The notes beneath the pieces were generated by a model, which searched no databases, was not told where the DNA came from, and saw only the letters and a program-made list of their open reading frames with translations. 64,000 nucleotides of DNA from Whitmania pigra (Eukaryota > Annelida > Clitellata > Hirudinida > Haemopidae): positions 703,501 through 767,500 of the forward strand of contig JAJTWR010000332.1 in assembly GCA_021613335.1 (NCBI GenBank), read 5' to 3'. Below are positions 25,480 to 37,171 of the stretch, one piece after another. Position numbers and translations under genes: made by a program. Every line of letters begins with the position of its first letter. Position 1 is the first letter of the stretch.

Positions 25480-26396
25480 TTACCAGGTCCTGCTCATGTA
25501 CTGGTTAGCAGAAAACATACTGGCGTCTCTGTTGGCAATGGATGAGTCATAAGGTGCGATAAAATTGTTCTGCTCATCGGTGAAGTTTTGCTGCAAAGTT
25601 GTTGCGAACTGACCATATGAGGGGATGTGGCGATTTTGATGATAGTCGAACTCCGAGACCACGCTGCCGCTGTTGATGGCGTAGGGATGTGCCTGAGGAG
25701 TCAAGTGACCGTTACTGACGGACGTCTGTTGCTGCTGTTGTTGTGCTTGTTGTTGCACGGAAATGTAAGAAGATGGCGACATGCAGTACGGCATCGGGGA
25801 AGACGGCCCTGGAAAAGAAGACAAACGGATTGCCGATCCAGAAGAAGGGCACGGCTTTCCGTCCCTGACCAGTACTGGTACGGAGATCCTTCTCGGAGAA
25901 TGGAGTTGGTGATGCTGATGTTGTTGCATGATTGTGAGTTGTTCCAAGCTCTTGTCTTGAGTCTGTCTTTTCATCTTGTATCTTCTGTTTTGAAACCATA
26001 TCTTGACCTGTCGTGTTTCATTGTCAATCGATATTTATCTAAACTCGTTAAATAATTCTTTAGTGACGTTTCTTAAAATATTTATTACCTAAACGTAAAT
26101 GGCTGGATGCATGATAGATAAATATAATTTTTATAAATGTTTTGTAAGACATACTTATGTTAAAGATTTCATACGACATGATATGAAATTGTTGAATTAT
26201 GTTTAGGCCGTCGACATTGGTTAGAAATTTGTTTTTTATAATTTTGAATATTTTCCTTGTTGGCCACACGGACAACTAAACTGAAGATTAACTAAGGATA
26301 TATTTAAGTCACTTGAACTGCAAATAACCGCCTTCTCAATATAATTTGCAAGCTTTTAATAAGTATATTATTATTATTATTATTATTATATTATTA

Positions 26397-26431
<35 letters not shown>

Positions 26432-26434
26432 GTA

Positions 26435-26467
<33 letters not shown>

Positions 26468-26468
26468 G

Positions 26469-26499
<31 letters not shown>

Positions 26500-26515
26500 T
26501 ATTATTATATTATTA

Positions 26516-26565
<50 letters not shown>

Positions 26566-26566
26566 G

Positions 26567-26624
<58 letters not shown>

Positions 26625-26664
26625 TATTATTATTATTATTATATTATTATTATTATTATTATTA

Positions 26665-26711
<47 letters not shown>

Positions 26712-26795
26712 TTATTATTATTATTATTCTTATTATTATTCTTATTATTATTCTTATTATTATTCTTATTATTATTATTCTTATTATTATTATTC

Positions 26796-26828
<33 letters not shown>

Positions 26829-28392
26829 TTATTATTATTATTCTATTATTATTATTATTATTATGTGATGTTACAATCAATTACTATATGATGTCTTGTA
26901 GACGAGGCCAGACTTTAGAAACACTGTAACTTTTGTTCACGCTTTACGCGACCAGTTCCTCTCAGGGACGTCATTTGGCAACGTCAAGAAAGGTCCTCAA
27001 ATTGATACCAGGTTCTCCCCCAAACCCCTGGAAAAACTGAAATGACGTCCCTGGTTCTTTTAAGTTTGTGTTGATTGCAATAGGTTGTTGTATTATGAGA
27101 TAGCATAAGCGACTATAATAAATATTAGTATATGATATATTTAATATTTAAATATTAGCATTTAATCCATGAAATAATGAAAATTTATAAAATATCTTTA
27201 TGGAATGTAATAGACCCACGTCCTTTGTGTACTTGACTTTATAAGAATTGTCAGAAAATAACCTAACAATGTTATCATATTGTATAATATACAAATATAT
27301 ATTATTATGCAATATGATATAATAAAATTATATATCATTACTTGGTACAACGTAACAATATTATATATTATTATATCATAGCAATAGTACCTAATTAATC
27401 CATAATGTTCACGGCATCGTATTACGGCCAGCATTAAACCAATGAAATTGTAAATGATCACAAACATTTGAGTCGATAATAAACAACTTGAAAAATATGA
27501 AAAAATTTGTTTTAGAAGAAAAATATCTTAAAATCTTAAAAGCGATTGTATATAAATATATATTTATTTATTTTATGATACAATTTGTATATCTTGAAAC
27601 TCATGATGGAACCTTCTCACTGAGATTGACCTCTCTGATGATTGTTTATAAACTGAATACCTACGACCTCAAGAGCTCATATAGATTGTATGTTATTGTA
27701 TTGTTGGTATTACTTAATAACACATGATTATAATAGCCACGACGGGGTTAATAATACATTAAATACTGCTTAATTAATTATTCTAATATCACCTTGTGCT
27801 CAACATACATTATGCAAATTTAAATTAAACAAATGAATAATTAATGATTTGATCGATGGCCTAAGAGATTTTTTAAGCAATATTTAATTATTGATTCTAT
27901 TCACCTGTTGGGAGCTGAGTTTGAGAATGTTTGCCAGTTGATCTCTTTCGGGAGCAGACAGGTACCTCTGCTGTTTGAACCTTCTTTCTAATTCGTAGAC
28001 CTGAGCTTGGGAGAAAAGAATCCTCGGTTTTCGCTTCGTTTTGTGGAGGAGCAGACGACATTTGCCTGAGTTTTCATCGGTGGATGAAACGCAAGCAGTA
28101 GTGGCGGCGTTGGCGGTCGAGGTGGTAACGGCCGATGTCGAAGATTTGGAGATGGAGGGCGACGTTTTTGCTTGCTGTTTTTGTGGCGGTGTTTTGTTCG
28201 AATGATTGATTCTTTGGGCTTTTTCGGGGAGCTTTTTGTCAGAAGACGTGGTCGACGACGGAGTTAACTCGTTGTTCTTGTGGGTGGTCGTCGTTATGTC
28301 GTTGTCGTGTGTTGTTGGCGAGCTGTTGCTGTTGTTGACAACGAGGTTGTTGCTATTTAAAACTATCTTCGGCAAATCTTGTTGCTTATCGT
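25480..28392 (-). CDS. NK4/tinman (Nkx2-5 class) homeobox gene, first exon not found
   Basis: Two exons on minus: 27905-28392 (enters in phase 1 after TTTTCAG, so coding sequence exists upstream) and 25480-26007 (stop TAA). They join within the homeodomain as [20 protein letters not shown] ... [17 protein letters not shown] / [15 protein letters not shown], closest to the Nkx2-3/2-5/tinman group (KPR start, [13 protein letters not shown]) and with the NK2-class tyrosine in NRRYK. After it comes the NK2-specific domain [15 protein letters not shown], a Gln/His-rich tail, and a terminal SRTW resembling the GIRAW end of Nkx2-5. NK4 factors specify cardiac and visceral mesoderm. The region before the homeodomain is Ser/Thr/Asn-rich. 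No TN motif (FSVKDIL type) was found, because the 5' exon was not located. Intron 26008-27904 carries a 500 bp TTA microsatellite and a hAT MITE. Confidence 0.9.
26365..26864. repeat. (TTA)n microsatellite, about 500 bp
   Basis: Nearly uninterrupted TTA units with occasional CTTATTATT and TGA interruptions, in the NK4 intron. One of three long TTA tracts in the window. Confidence 0.95.
26963..27053. mobile_element. 91-bp hAT-type MITE
   Basis: Begins CAGGGACGTCATTT and ends AAATGACGTCCCTG, a perfect 14-bp terminal inverted repeat. It is flanked by GTTCCTCT (26955-26962) and GTTCTTTT (27054-27061), an 8-bp duplication with two C/T mismatches. The 3' end of the hAT copy at 15384-16498 starts CAGAGACGT when inverted, so they may be related. 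Sits in the NK4 intron. Confidence 0.8.
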
Positions 28393-28977
28393 CTGAAAAT
28401 GTTTACATTTTGTAATGAAAAACCTTTGACAATTTGTTAGATGAAGATTAAAGAAGTCCAAGTATTTGCAAATCTATATTTATCCCTTGGAGAATTTCTA
28501 CCTTAAAGGTTATGTGCGAAAGCATTAACGATTGATGAATAAATGAAAATAAAGAGGAACATCAAACTAATTGATGAGACAAGAACTCATAGGAGTTGTT
28601 AATATAAGGGAGGTTGATGATGTATTAATGTTTGTGAGTGAAGGCTTGTTATGGTTAAAAGTCTGTTTCCGTTGCAATTGTTTATCGTTTCCAAAGCGTG
28701 CTAGTATGTCTATGTTAGCAGGTCTATGCTCCCGTGTTTATGCAGCCTCTTTGTACATCTTCCTTACTTTTCGCTAAAAATAAAATTCTATTTAAAAAGT
28801 CTGGCAGACTTACATTGGATGCTATGCAACCAGGTAACTGCAACTGGCACGCATTTATCCCTCTTCCAGTAAAAAACTAAACTTATGTCACCGAGTTTTA
28901 CAAGAGTTCATATTTTCTCGAAAAAAATCTTGTTAGACCAAATCTCAAAAGATCAATATTGAAGTTCAAGTGGTTAT

Positions 28978-29700
28978 TCATTGATTTGAAGATTCATTGA
29001 TCTCCTGAAGTTTGTATCTGTATTCCAAGATATCTTTCAATTCAGGGCTCATCTCCATTGTTGGTTGCCTCCTCTGAAAAAAATAACTCGGATCAGACGA
29101 ATGGACCAAATACTCTGAGTTGAGATAGTGGTTTATGCTGGCATTTCTTATGAACTGCCTGATCATGTCGGTTGGGATATTTTCTTGAGGTTGCTGGGGA
29201 ATTTGATGTTCTTGGGAGGCTGGCTGGCAATTGTAGAAGGCATTCTGTTGGTCACAGTTTTGATGGTAAAATTCTGAATTCAGTCTCTGATTTTCACAAT
29301 GCTGTAGGCAGTCGAGATTGTGTTGCGATTGTAACTGTTGTAACAGCAAGTGGTAATTTATTGGAGTGTTTCGAAAGCAGTTGTGAGGACAAGATTGAAT
29401 GGTGGAATGGTGATATGGTTGAAACTGATGACTGAAACAAGGCTGGACTCTCATGTGTCCGCCATGAGCTTCCATCCTGTGAATGTTTCCACCCCTCATG
29501 AAGGTGGGAAACCCGTCTGCCATGGAGTAGAAACATTCGTTGCAAGTCTGGTTGTTGTTTTCGTTCATCGGAATCCAACGATTAGCTAAAATCGGATCGT
29601 CGACTGGATTGTAGCATCCAGCTTTGACCCACTTATGGACAGGATAAGCTGCTGAAATAGTGCTGGCAGCAATCGGACAGACGTAATTCGAAAACTCCAT
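28978..29700 (-). CDS. Intronless orphan protein, 240 aa, Gln/Asn/His/Cys-rich
   Basis: A true ATG at 29700 is preceded in frame by TAA two codons upstream, and the frame runs 240 codons to TGA. The first half is Cys/His/Asn-rich with regularly scattered cysteines (for example NNNQTCNECFYS and LDCLQHCENQ). The second half is Gln-rich, ending SPELKDILEYRYKLQEINES, which is predicted helical. I recognise no domain. It lies between the NK4 exons and another single-exon frame, all on the same strand. It could be an independent gene, or a 5' exon of NK4 if a splice site inside it is used, but no good donor was seen near its end. Expression is unproven. Confidence 0.5.
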   Translation of the reverse strand: MEFSNYVCPIAASTISAAYPVHKWVKAGCYNPVDDPILANRWIPMNENNNQTCNECFYSMADGFPTFMRGGNIHRMEAHGGHMRVQPCFSHQFQPYHHSTIQSCPHNCFRNTPINYHLLLQQLQSQHNLDCLQHCENQRLNSEFYHQNCDQQNAFYNCQPASQEHQIPQQPQENIPTDMIRQFIRNASINHYLNSEYLVHSSDPSYFFQRRQPTMEMSPELKDILEYRYKLQEINESSNQ

Positions 29701-29989
29701 TCCTTAAGAAAGATTCATCTCACGTTTTATCATTCGTATTCCTAGGAAAGTTCAAAAACTTGATCCTATTCAACTCGGCTGAAACTTGCGGTTATTGTGA
29801 AGTTGTAAGCAGGTGAAATCAATCACTTTATTGTTAGGAAATATTCCGTAGAATATGCTGTTTGCATTGTTTACGTTACAGTCACGCGTATTTTTAACGG
29901 TTTGATGTTGCGCGATTCGAGCGAAATCAATCAAATGAACATATTGATTAGTTCATAAACAATCATAAGTTTATTTATCTTATCTATTT

Positions 29990-30736
29990 TTAAAAACATG
30001 GAATAAAACCTTGAATGGCAAAGTGATTTCTTGGCTCGGCAGCAACTTCTTTGAAGAAAACGCTCGATTGTGTCTTGTCGTGATAAATCTGCTGAGAAAA
30101 ATGGTCAGCCATGTTTGGATGGTCGACATCGTCTTGTGGAGATTTGTAGGTCAGCTTCTCGTTTTCAAAGCTGATTTCTTCCAACGCAGACGTGTAAGGT
30201 TGAAAGGCTGGTTGTGGAAATCTAAACTGCGGCTGATTGAAGGCGGTTGGTTGGCTGTACGAGGTGTATTCGTATTCGCTGTTGTTCGATGAAGACGAGT
30301 ATTGGACGAAATTCTCGTTTTTTGGTCGGAAACACGAATTGGAATCATTCTCCATGTTCTCATCCGCATACGACTTGCCGTTTCTTTCGCCTTCCTCGTA
30401 ATGAGAAAGTGTCAACTTTTTGTACGGATAAGGAAATGATGAGACGTTTTCTGCGTACGAGTCGCCAAAGAAGCCTTGGTAGGTGAAGAGAGGATGCTGC
30501 TGTTGCTGCTGGTGGTAGTAAGAGTAGCCGTGGTCGTCGTCGTCGTTGTCGTCTGCGGCAACATGGCTGTAGTTTCGATCGTGAGGTAAGTTATAGCCGG
30601 TATTGTCTCCGATCATTCTGGAACTTTTGGTTTCGGCAAGTTTTCTCTGGAACTCATCCATGTTCGTGACGTCATGGGAAGCCTCGTAGCCGATGTAGGA
30701 GAAATGATTTTGTTCAGATTCTTTTGAAGACATCAT
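29990..30736 (-). CDS. Intronless orphan protein, 248 aa, Tyr/Asp/Gln-rich
   Basis: ATG ATG at 30736 opens 248 codons ending with TAA. Composition is acidic and aromatic: a DDNDDDDHGYSYY block, QQQQQHP, KNENFVQYSSSSNNSEYEY, and repeated FPQPAF/FQPY motifs. It is probably disordered, like an activation domain. No conserved domain is recognised. It is transcribed (if at all) in the same direction as the 240-aa frame 290 bp downstream and the NK4 gene. A 32-bp minisatellite lies about 40 bp upstream of its ATG. Long stop-free length with real start codons argues for coding, but splicing to neighbours cannot be excluded. Confidence 0.5.
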   Translation of the reverse strand: MMSSKESEQNHFSYIGYEASHDVTNMDEFQRKLAETKSSRMIGDNTGYNLPHDRNYSHVAADDNDDDDHGYSYYHQQQQQHPLFTYQGFFGDSYAENVSSFPYPYKKLTLSHYEEGERNGKSYADENMENDSNSCFRPKNENFVQYSSSSNNSEYEYTSYSQPTAFNQPQFRFPQPAFQPYTSALEEISFENEKLTYKSPQDDVDHPNMADHFSQQIYHDKTQSSVFFKEVAAEPRNHFAIQGFIPCF

Positions 30737-30776
30737 TGCAGATTATCCGTGTGGTCGATTAGTCGATAAGTATGCT

Positions 30777-30884
30777 GCAAATATTTGGCAAATTAGAGAA
30801 AGAAGGCTGTGAATATTCGGCAAATTAGAGAAAGAAGGCTGCAAATATTCGGCAAATTAGAGAAAGAAGGCTGTGAATATTCGT
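30777..30884. repeat. 32-bp minisatellite, about 3.3 copies
   Basis: The unit AATATTCGGCAAATTAGAG plus AAAGAAGGCTGTG recurs with single-base changes (GC/TG alternation at the junction). It lies immediately 5' of the 248-aa frame, where a promoter would be. Confidence 0.9.
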
Positions 30885-33183
30885 GAGGTGCAACGATCCC
30901 ACCAACCATCTGATGCAACTCTGAATAATCCGATGAAAAGACGGAGAATAAATGAGAGAGGTACTTCTCAATTAGAAGACGTGTGTGGTCCTCGGTAATT
31001 TTACGCAGGTACCCAATTATGAACATTCACTTAATAACCATTTCATTGATACGTTTCCTTAGAATGTTCGACTTTAATTATTGTCGTCCGATTTAAGAAA
31101 CCTTCGTAAGAAATGACATCTCCATAGAAATATTCCTCGTCAGGATGTTGCAAGGTAACTTTGCGTGGTGTCCAGAACGTGATTCCAGCACGCCAGACAT
31201 TATGGAGCGCTCGCTTTGATTGACAGGTGGCACGGAGGTGGGCGGAGTCTGGAAGCATCTCCTGGCAAATGGAACATTCTTCGATGCTTTCCGTGCCGAG
31301 GCGTTCAACAAATATTTACACGGGAAAACCAAGACCACACACGCAGGCTCTATAATCGACCAATTACCCGGCAAATTGCTTAATTGGGGGGGTTGCGCAA
31401 TACCGAGAAATGTAAAAGAAACAATTAGCAATAAAAATAACCGATCGAGGAAAAATGTCTCACGATTCTCCGAGGTCACATGTTTTCTCGTGAGACGAAT
31501 GAGAAACAGCATGTGGTAGTTTTCCTGTCAAGTCTGGTGACGAGCAGCTGGAAAAGATGGATCTTATCTCATGGTGGACTGCGGTGTTGCGATCTCATTC
31601 TCACGTCATCGTGGACGTGTGTTTTGGTCAATCAACGACGTGACTTAGTCATCGAGATGATGAGTGATGCTTCGCTCAATTTGTTATCGAATCGACACTC
31701 AAGTGAGGCACCTTAATGGCAGTGGAATACCTGTGTTCGTGATTAATTTGGGATTAATTATTATGCAAAGATATGTACAGAGCTCTCGATTGTTTTTAGA
31801 CAAACTTCAGACTTTCTCTCGTTTTAAAGCGCTCCCTCTTTGACTCCTCCCATTGTCTGTTGTGTCCAATCGAGTGCATCATCGAGGCGCATAAATTAAA
31901 AAGTTGCTCAGGAACCTTTAAACACCATCCAATAAGAACTCCGTATATGCTCGTGGGGCAAAACTCACCTCATCTATGGGAAAAGTTGTAGCGGAACTTT
32001 ATTAAGAACGTGTGTGTGTGCGTGAGTTGCTTGCGTGTTGATGGAAGAAAGTGCACGTGATGGTTGCAAAAAGGATCACCGACCGGTCCACCACTTGAAA
32101 AACTGTTTGCCCAGACCGTTCGTGACTAGAAGTTATAATGAGAGTAAACAAGGAGCGTTGCTCTTGAAATAATAATATTCAACTTCTCTGTTGCTCTTCT
32201 CTAATTAACATTCAACAAACACCCTGCTTGCTCTTCGGGGTTCTGAAAGATTCCGTCATCGATTGCTTTCTCGATTTCCAAAATGACTACTGATCACATG
32301 CAAAATTGAGTCAAAGGAATGTTTAACATTGGCACATGTTTTCCGTCCAGAAGTGGATATGAAAACTTTTACGTTCATATCACAATCATTCTTTCGCCGT
32401 TATCTCCAGCATGTGCCACACACCGGTTGCCCTGAGGCGTTTATATCGTCATGATCATCATCCTTGTTATCGTTATCTTAATGGCATTAAAAAGTCATCA
32501 TTAAGACAATGACAAACAAAACATCCGATAACCATCACGACTTAAAAACGAGGCTAAAACTGTTTTTTCCTTATTTGTATCACAATTTTAACTTAATTCT
32601 AAATTAATATTTAGATCAAAACAAATTATTCTCATCGTCCAAAGAATGGTTATGAAATAGATCTTAATCACTATAACAAATTGTTATGCGCCGGGCACTG
32701 TTGCTCAATTCAATGCTATCTGTAAATTATGCCTTTAAAGTTATTGTTCTTAAACTGACTTTTCTATTGCCTTTATATTAATGTTTACTTGTGCGAGAAA
32801 ATTTGGATCGATAATGCCAAATGTACCAAGCTTCCTAACTTTAATAAAAAAAAACGCGTTGAAATCATTGAGATTCTACTAGATAGGAAGTTTATTAAGA
32901 ATTTTGTAAAATACACTAATGTTAAAATTATATGTGCAAACATACTTAAATAATTTTCAAAAATAAAATATTAAAAAAAGATTCACTTTTCTTTTACATT
33001 TAATAAAATTAGCGCTACCAGATCAACACAGGAATGTTCTTGTTTACATTTAACTTTTAAATTTGGAGTTCTGAAATTATAATTCCGTTGAAAATATTGG
33101 TACAATCTTGGTAATTTTTGTTTATAGTAACATTTGGTGAATTTCTGGTTTTCAAGATAATTGTCAAACAATCGGTATGCGGG
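30885..33183. other. Intergenic upstream of ZDHHC gene
   Basis: Overlapping open frames on both strands at 31040-31520 lack splice context and known domains. A short GT-rich run (GTGTGTGTGCGTG) lies near 32010. Nothing else supported. Confidence 0.5.
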
Positions 33184-36100
33184 ATGCCCTGCAAACCTTC
33201 AGGTAAAATTGTTCCGGCGACTTTCGCTTGGAGTATCCTCATCTTATGCACGACCATTTTCTTTGCCTGCGCGTAAGTTTTAATTGGTATTATCACAGAC
33301 TTATTAAAAGTAAATATATAAACTTTTGCCCGTGTCTAGATCACCATTCTTGGTTGAAGAGCTGGGTCCAGTGGTTATTGTGTACCAGGCTATAGTCACT
33401 CTTTTTGTCGTAATAAACTTTTTCCGATCAACGTTTAGCAATCCAGGAATTTATCCAAAAGGTATTAATATTTGAGGATATGAATCAGTGATCTTAATTT
33501 GAATATTGATTTTTTTTATGAAATTTAAAATTTTTTAAAGTTTTTGCAATATTTACAAATTATTACTCGCTCCAAATTTTAAGCTGAAGATGATGAAGTT
33601 AAAGCTGGTGACTCCCGAGCACCACTATTCAAGAACGTTGATGTCAATGGCATCCCAACAAGACTTAAATGGTGCCAGACTTGCAGATTCTACAGACCAC
33701 CAAGATGTTCCCATTGCAGTGTTTGCAATAAATGTGTTGAGGTAAATTCAATTTTTGTATTTCACATTTGTTGTGTTAAGTCATGAGCCCTTTTGGCATT
33801 TTATTCACTAAGCAATTAATAATTACACTACTGAGATAACTTTAATGTCAATCATTCCAAGCATCCACTGCCTGGAAGTCAATTTCTTAAATTTATTTTA
33901 ATTAAGGTGTTCGATCATCATTGTCCCTGGGTGAACAACTGCATAGGACGTCGAAACTACAGATATTTTTTTTTCTTTCTTTTGTCCTTGTGTGTCCACA
34001 TTGCCAGCGTGCTTGGTTTTTCCGTCTTCTACCTTTTCAAAAATAAGGATGACCTTGCCCAGCCAAGAGCCATCTTACTGTATCCGTTCTGAGTTTTATG
34101 TTTTGTTTATATCCATTTTTTTAGATATTAGGTACTTTATGTAAAGATTGAATCATATTTATGCTGTAATTTATAAACTAGTAGTTAGAGTGGTGGACAC
34201 ACCTTCATTGTTTGATTTTCCTGAATTGTAAACATTTGATAGTATTGTGGTGATAGCAATCAGTGGTCTGCTGTTAATTCCAATCAGCGGATTATCAATG
34301 TTTCACGTATATCTCGTCTGCAGAGGACGCACAACCAACGAACAGGTTTTTATAATTCTTACAAATTAATATTCTTGTGTTCTTTGAAGAAATTATAATT
34401 TATTTAGAAATTGCTAGTATTATTTTTGTAAATATTTGTATTAAATTTATTTTGAATTAAAGGCTAATTATTATTTATCACTAGAATTTGTTCAACTTAA
34501 TAGTCGTTCTATTAAAGGTGACTGGAAAGTTAAAAGGAGGTACTAACCCTTACGACAGGGGACATTTCAGCAATTGTAACTTTACACTTTGTGGACCAGT
34601 GTGGCCAAAGTTGGTGGCTTATGTGATATGTTGATGGATGTATTATGATGAAAAATGAATCTAGCCTCAATACTATTTATTTTCTTTTTTTTTTTTTTGG
34701 TTTATGAGTTTATTGAATCACACAAACAAACAAGCCGTTATAAACATAGAAAAAACAAAAAGCGAAGGCAAATAAACCCAAAGGGCCAGCCTTAAGGAAG
34801 AACACGAAATAAGAAATATTGTTTGCACAACATTTTGAATAGTAAATAAAGTAATTTGAAAGGGCATGTGTTAGTTCCTTGATAGATGAAGGTATGGAGG
34901 AGTAAAGTCTTGGGCTATAACATTGAATTGAGAATAACTTAAGTGTGGATTTGGAAAAAGACGGACTATATTCACGTGTATTTAGTAGAAAGTGTGAAGT
35001 AAGTTAGATGTAGCACATATTTATTTAAGTTGTGTTTCTTCTACAATTGATTTTTTAATAAATTTTGAAATTATATTCTTTTCAGATAATATTTTTATGT
35101 GACTCCTGGTGTTGATTGTTTATTATACTTAGCTGCCTGAAATTGTTGCTATTTAAGTCTACAAAATGACTTAACCATTAAGAATTACTGAATGATTGTA
35201 TTATTATTAATATAATAATAATAATTATTATTAATATATTGCAATCGGTTATTTATTATAGCATTCGGTTCTGATATGCATTGCAATAACAACACATTCA
35301 TAAGCATTTGAGTCTTTTCTATAAAGTGATGTTTACATTGTTTAAGCTTCCTGGATGTCAACGAGGAACAAAGGCGAAGTGAAGCAGACCTGGAAAGATT
35401 AAAGGCCACATATAGAGTCCCAACAAATGCCAAAAATCACAGGGATAGATTACTTCGATCTCCTAGTGATGAAAGCAATGGATACATAGAAAAGGTTGAT
35501 TTTGACTTGAATTAAAAATCATTTGCTAAAGCCTGTGTTCATTTGGCAGCCTGCCATGACTATTAGCATGGGGGATGATGACACCATAATGATGAAAGAT
35601 GGTTCTATGTCTGAGTCTCCTGGAGCAAATCCTTTTCTCAAGGGACCTTTGGGCGGCAGTGGTGCAGGAATTTTGGGTGGTGCAAATGTGCTTGGCGGAA
35701 GTGCCATATTAGGCACCGGTAACTTCAGGTCAGTTCATTCGAGCACATCGGTGATGGGTGCCAATAGGTCGAGGGAATTTGAGGGACACCTAAGCCACAA
35801 AAAGAGAAGTCAAAGTGGGGATAAGTTGAGTGGTAGAGTGGAACAGAGTCTCAATGACTTTAATCCTACCAATAGGATGTCTCAGAGTGTGAAGCCAACT
35901 GCTAGTCTTGGTTCCATCTCAGGTATGCCTGCATATTGGTCTGGTAATAGAATTTTGGGCAAAAAAACCATTGTTGGGAAAAAGAGTAGTATAAAAACAT
36001 TGCAAATATTTCAGGTTTAGCAAACATTGCAAGTGGAAAATCAATGGATAATCTCCAGCCAACATCTCCTTCAACAGGATTCAGAATGGCTTCTTCAAGG

Positions 36101-37171
36101 GCTTTCAATCGCTCAAAAGAATCCCTTAACAAAACGAACCAAAGCACATTTGCAGAGATGAGTAACATGTTGAAGAAGGTTGATGACTCGCTTGTAACTG
36201 TCAGAAAGAAAGATCAGGGAAGGAGCTTTTCAATTGATGATGCCTTGAGGGACATTGACAAGCCTGACAAGTCCTTCCAAAAAAATACAAACATCAAAAA
36301 GGCGAACTTGTCGTTTGATGTGAATTATTCAGATAGAAGTGCTCTGGTTTCACCAGTTTCTCCTAGGGCCAAAGCAATGTTCAACACTTCTTTACAAAAG
36401 CCAGTGGGCTTGAAAAACACTCTTAAGCAAGATTCTGAGATATCTTCTGAGCAAATTGCAAAAATGCTGGCTAGAAAGAAAGGTCCTCTGAAATTTGAAA
36501 GGCCTCCTGATATTTCACAGACCAAAAATCAGGTTGGGATCAACAGGAGCTTTGATGTTGCATCTGCCAGGACGGACGTTTTTACAGTTAAGCTGCCAAC
36601 AACTACTAATCCTACAGTTTCTCAGAACAGACATGGAACTAATGTTGGTAAATTCCTTGGAAACAGGAGTTTTGATCAGCATCCTCAATATCGTGGAAAT
36701 GCTCCTGAAAATGTTTTCTCCAGGAAAGATACATTCCACTCTCCAAAGATTGTAAATTCATCCTTCTACACTTTCAATTCCCCACCCTTGGACATTGATG
36801 CCAACCTGGCAACAAAAGCATTCAAAGGACATTACAGTAAAGTTAGAGATCCATCATTTTCACCCAGCTCCTCACCTCAGAAAACAGCAAAACAAGAAAG
36901 TGACACATCCGTTGAAAGTAGCAGCTCCACTTTCAAGGACCTTCAGAATGTTCCAGGCACAGCCAAAAGACCGTCATCCTTTGTCACGGCTCTCGATACT
37001 AGCGACGAACTTGCCAGACACGACGCCCATAAAGGTCGTAGGACGAGCAGAGCTCATTACATCCTGACCTCCCTCCTCTTGCCACATGTTGAACACGATG
37101 ACGAGGAGGATGAAGAAGATGATGACAACAGTGGTTCAGGCTTGAAAAGTGTGAAGGAGATTTCTGTCTAA
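33184..37171 (+). CDS. Palmitoyltransferase of the ZDHHC5/8 group
   Basis: Nine exons, 33184-33272, 33340-33461, 33584-33741, 33907-34079, 34243-34345, 34518-34609, 35347-35494, 35550-35922 and 36015-37171, close in phase to 804 residues. Order: TM1 ([18 protein letters not shown]), TM2 ([18 protein letters not shown]), the NPGIYPK motif, the cysteine-rich domain ([20 protein letters not shown] then [20 protein letters not shown], catalytic Cys about residue 129), TM3, TM4, and [17 protein letters not shown] (family TTxE motif). A roughly 540-residue Ser-rich cytoplasmic tail ends in EISV. DHHC enzymes S-palmitoylate membrane proteins. ZDHHC5 and 8 share the long tail and the same C-terminal EISV PDZ ligand. 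The exon 6 donor (AA|GTTGGT) was chosen for phase and is the least certain boundary; an extra small exon is possible. Confidence 0.93.
34684..34900. repeat. Possible retroelement 3' end in ZDHHC intron 6
   Basis: A long T tract (TTTTCTTTTTTTTTTTTTTGG) followed by GGTTTATGAGTTTATTGAAT and GGGCCAGCCTTAAGGAAGAA. In reverse complement this looks like unique sequence ending in a poly-A tail, as in an inserted minus-strand SINE/LINE end. No coding part remains and no target duplication was identified. Confidence 0.35.

Noticed and set aside
28812..28960. Possible NK4 exon ending at AAT|GTAAGT near 28817
   Set aside because: Phase fits, but the frame meets a stop upstream with no ATG or acceptor of quality, and the sequence shows no TN motif.
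31043..31312. Minus-strand frame with CSICQEM, suggestive of a RING finger start
   Set aside because: Only two cysteines in C..C spacing, no remaining zinc ligands, no start codon and no splice context.
31093..31719. Overlapping 80-140 codon frames on both strands
   Set aside because: No domain or splice logic. Likely chance in a slightly GC-richer intergenic segment.
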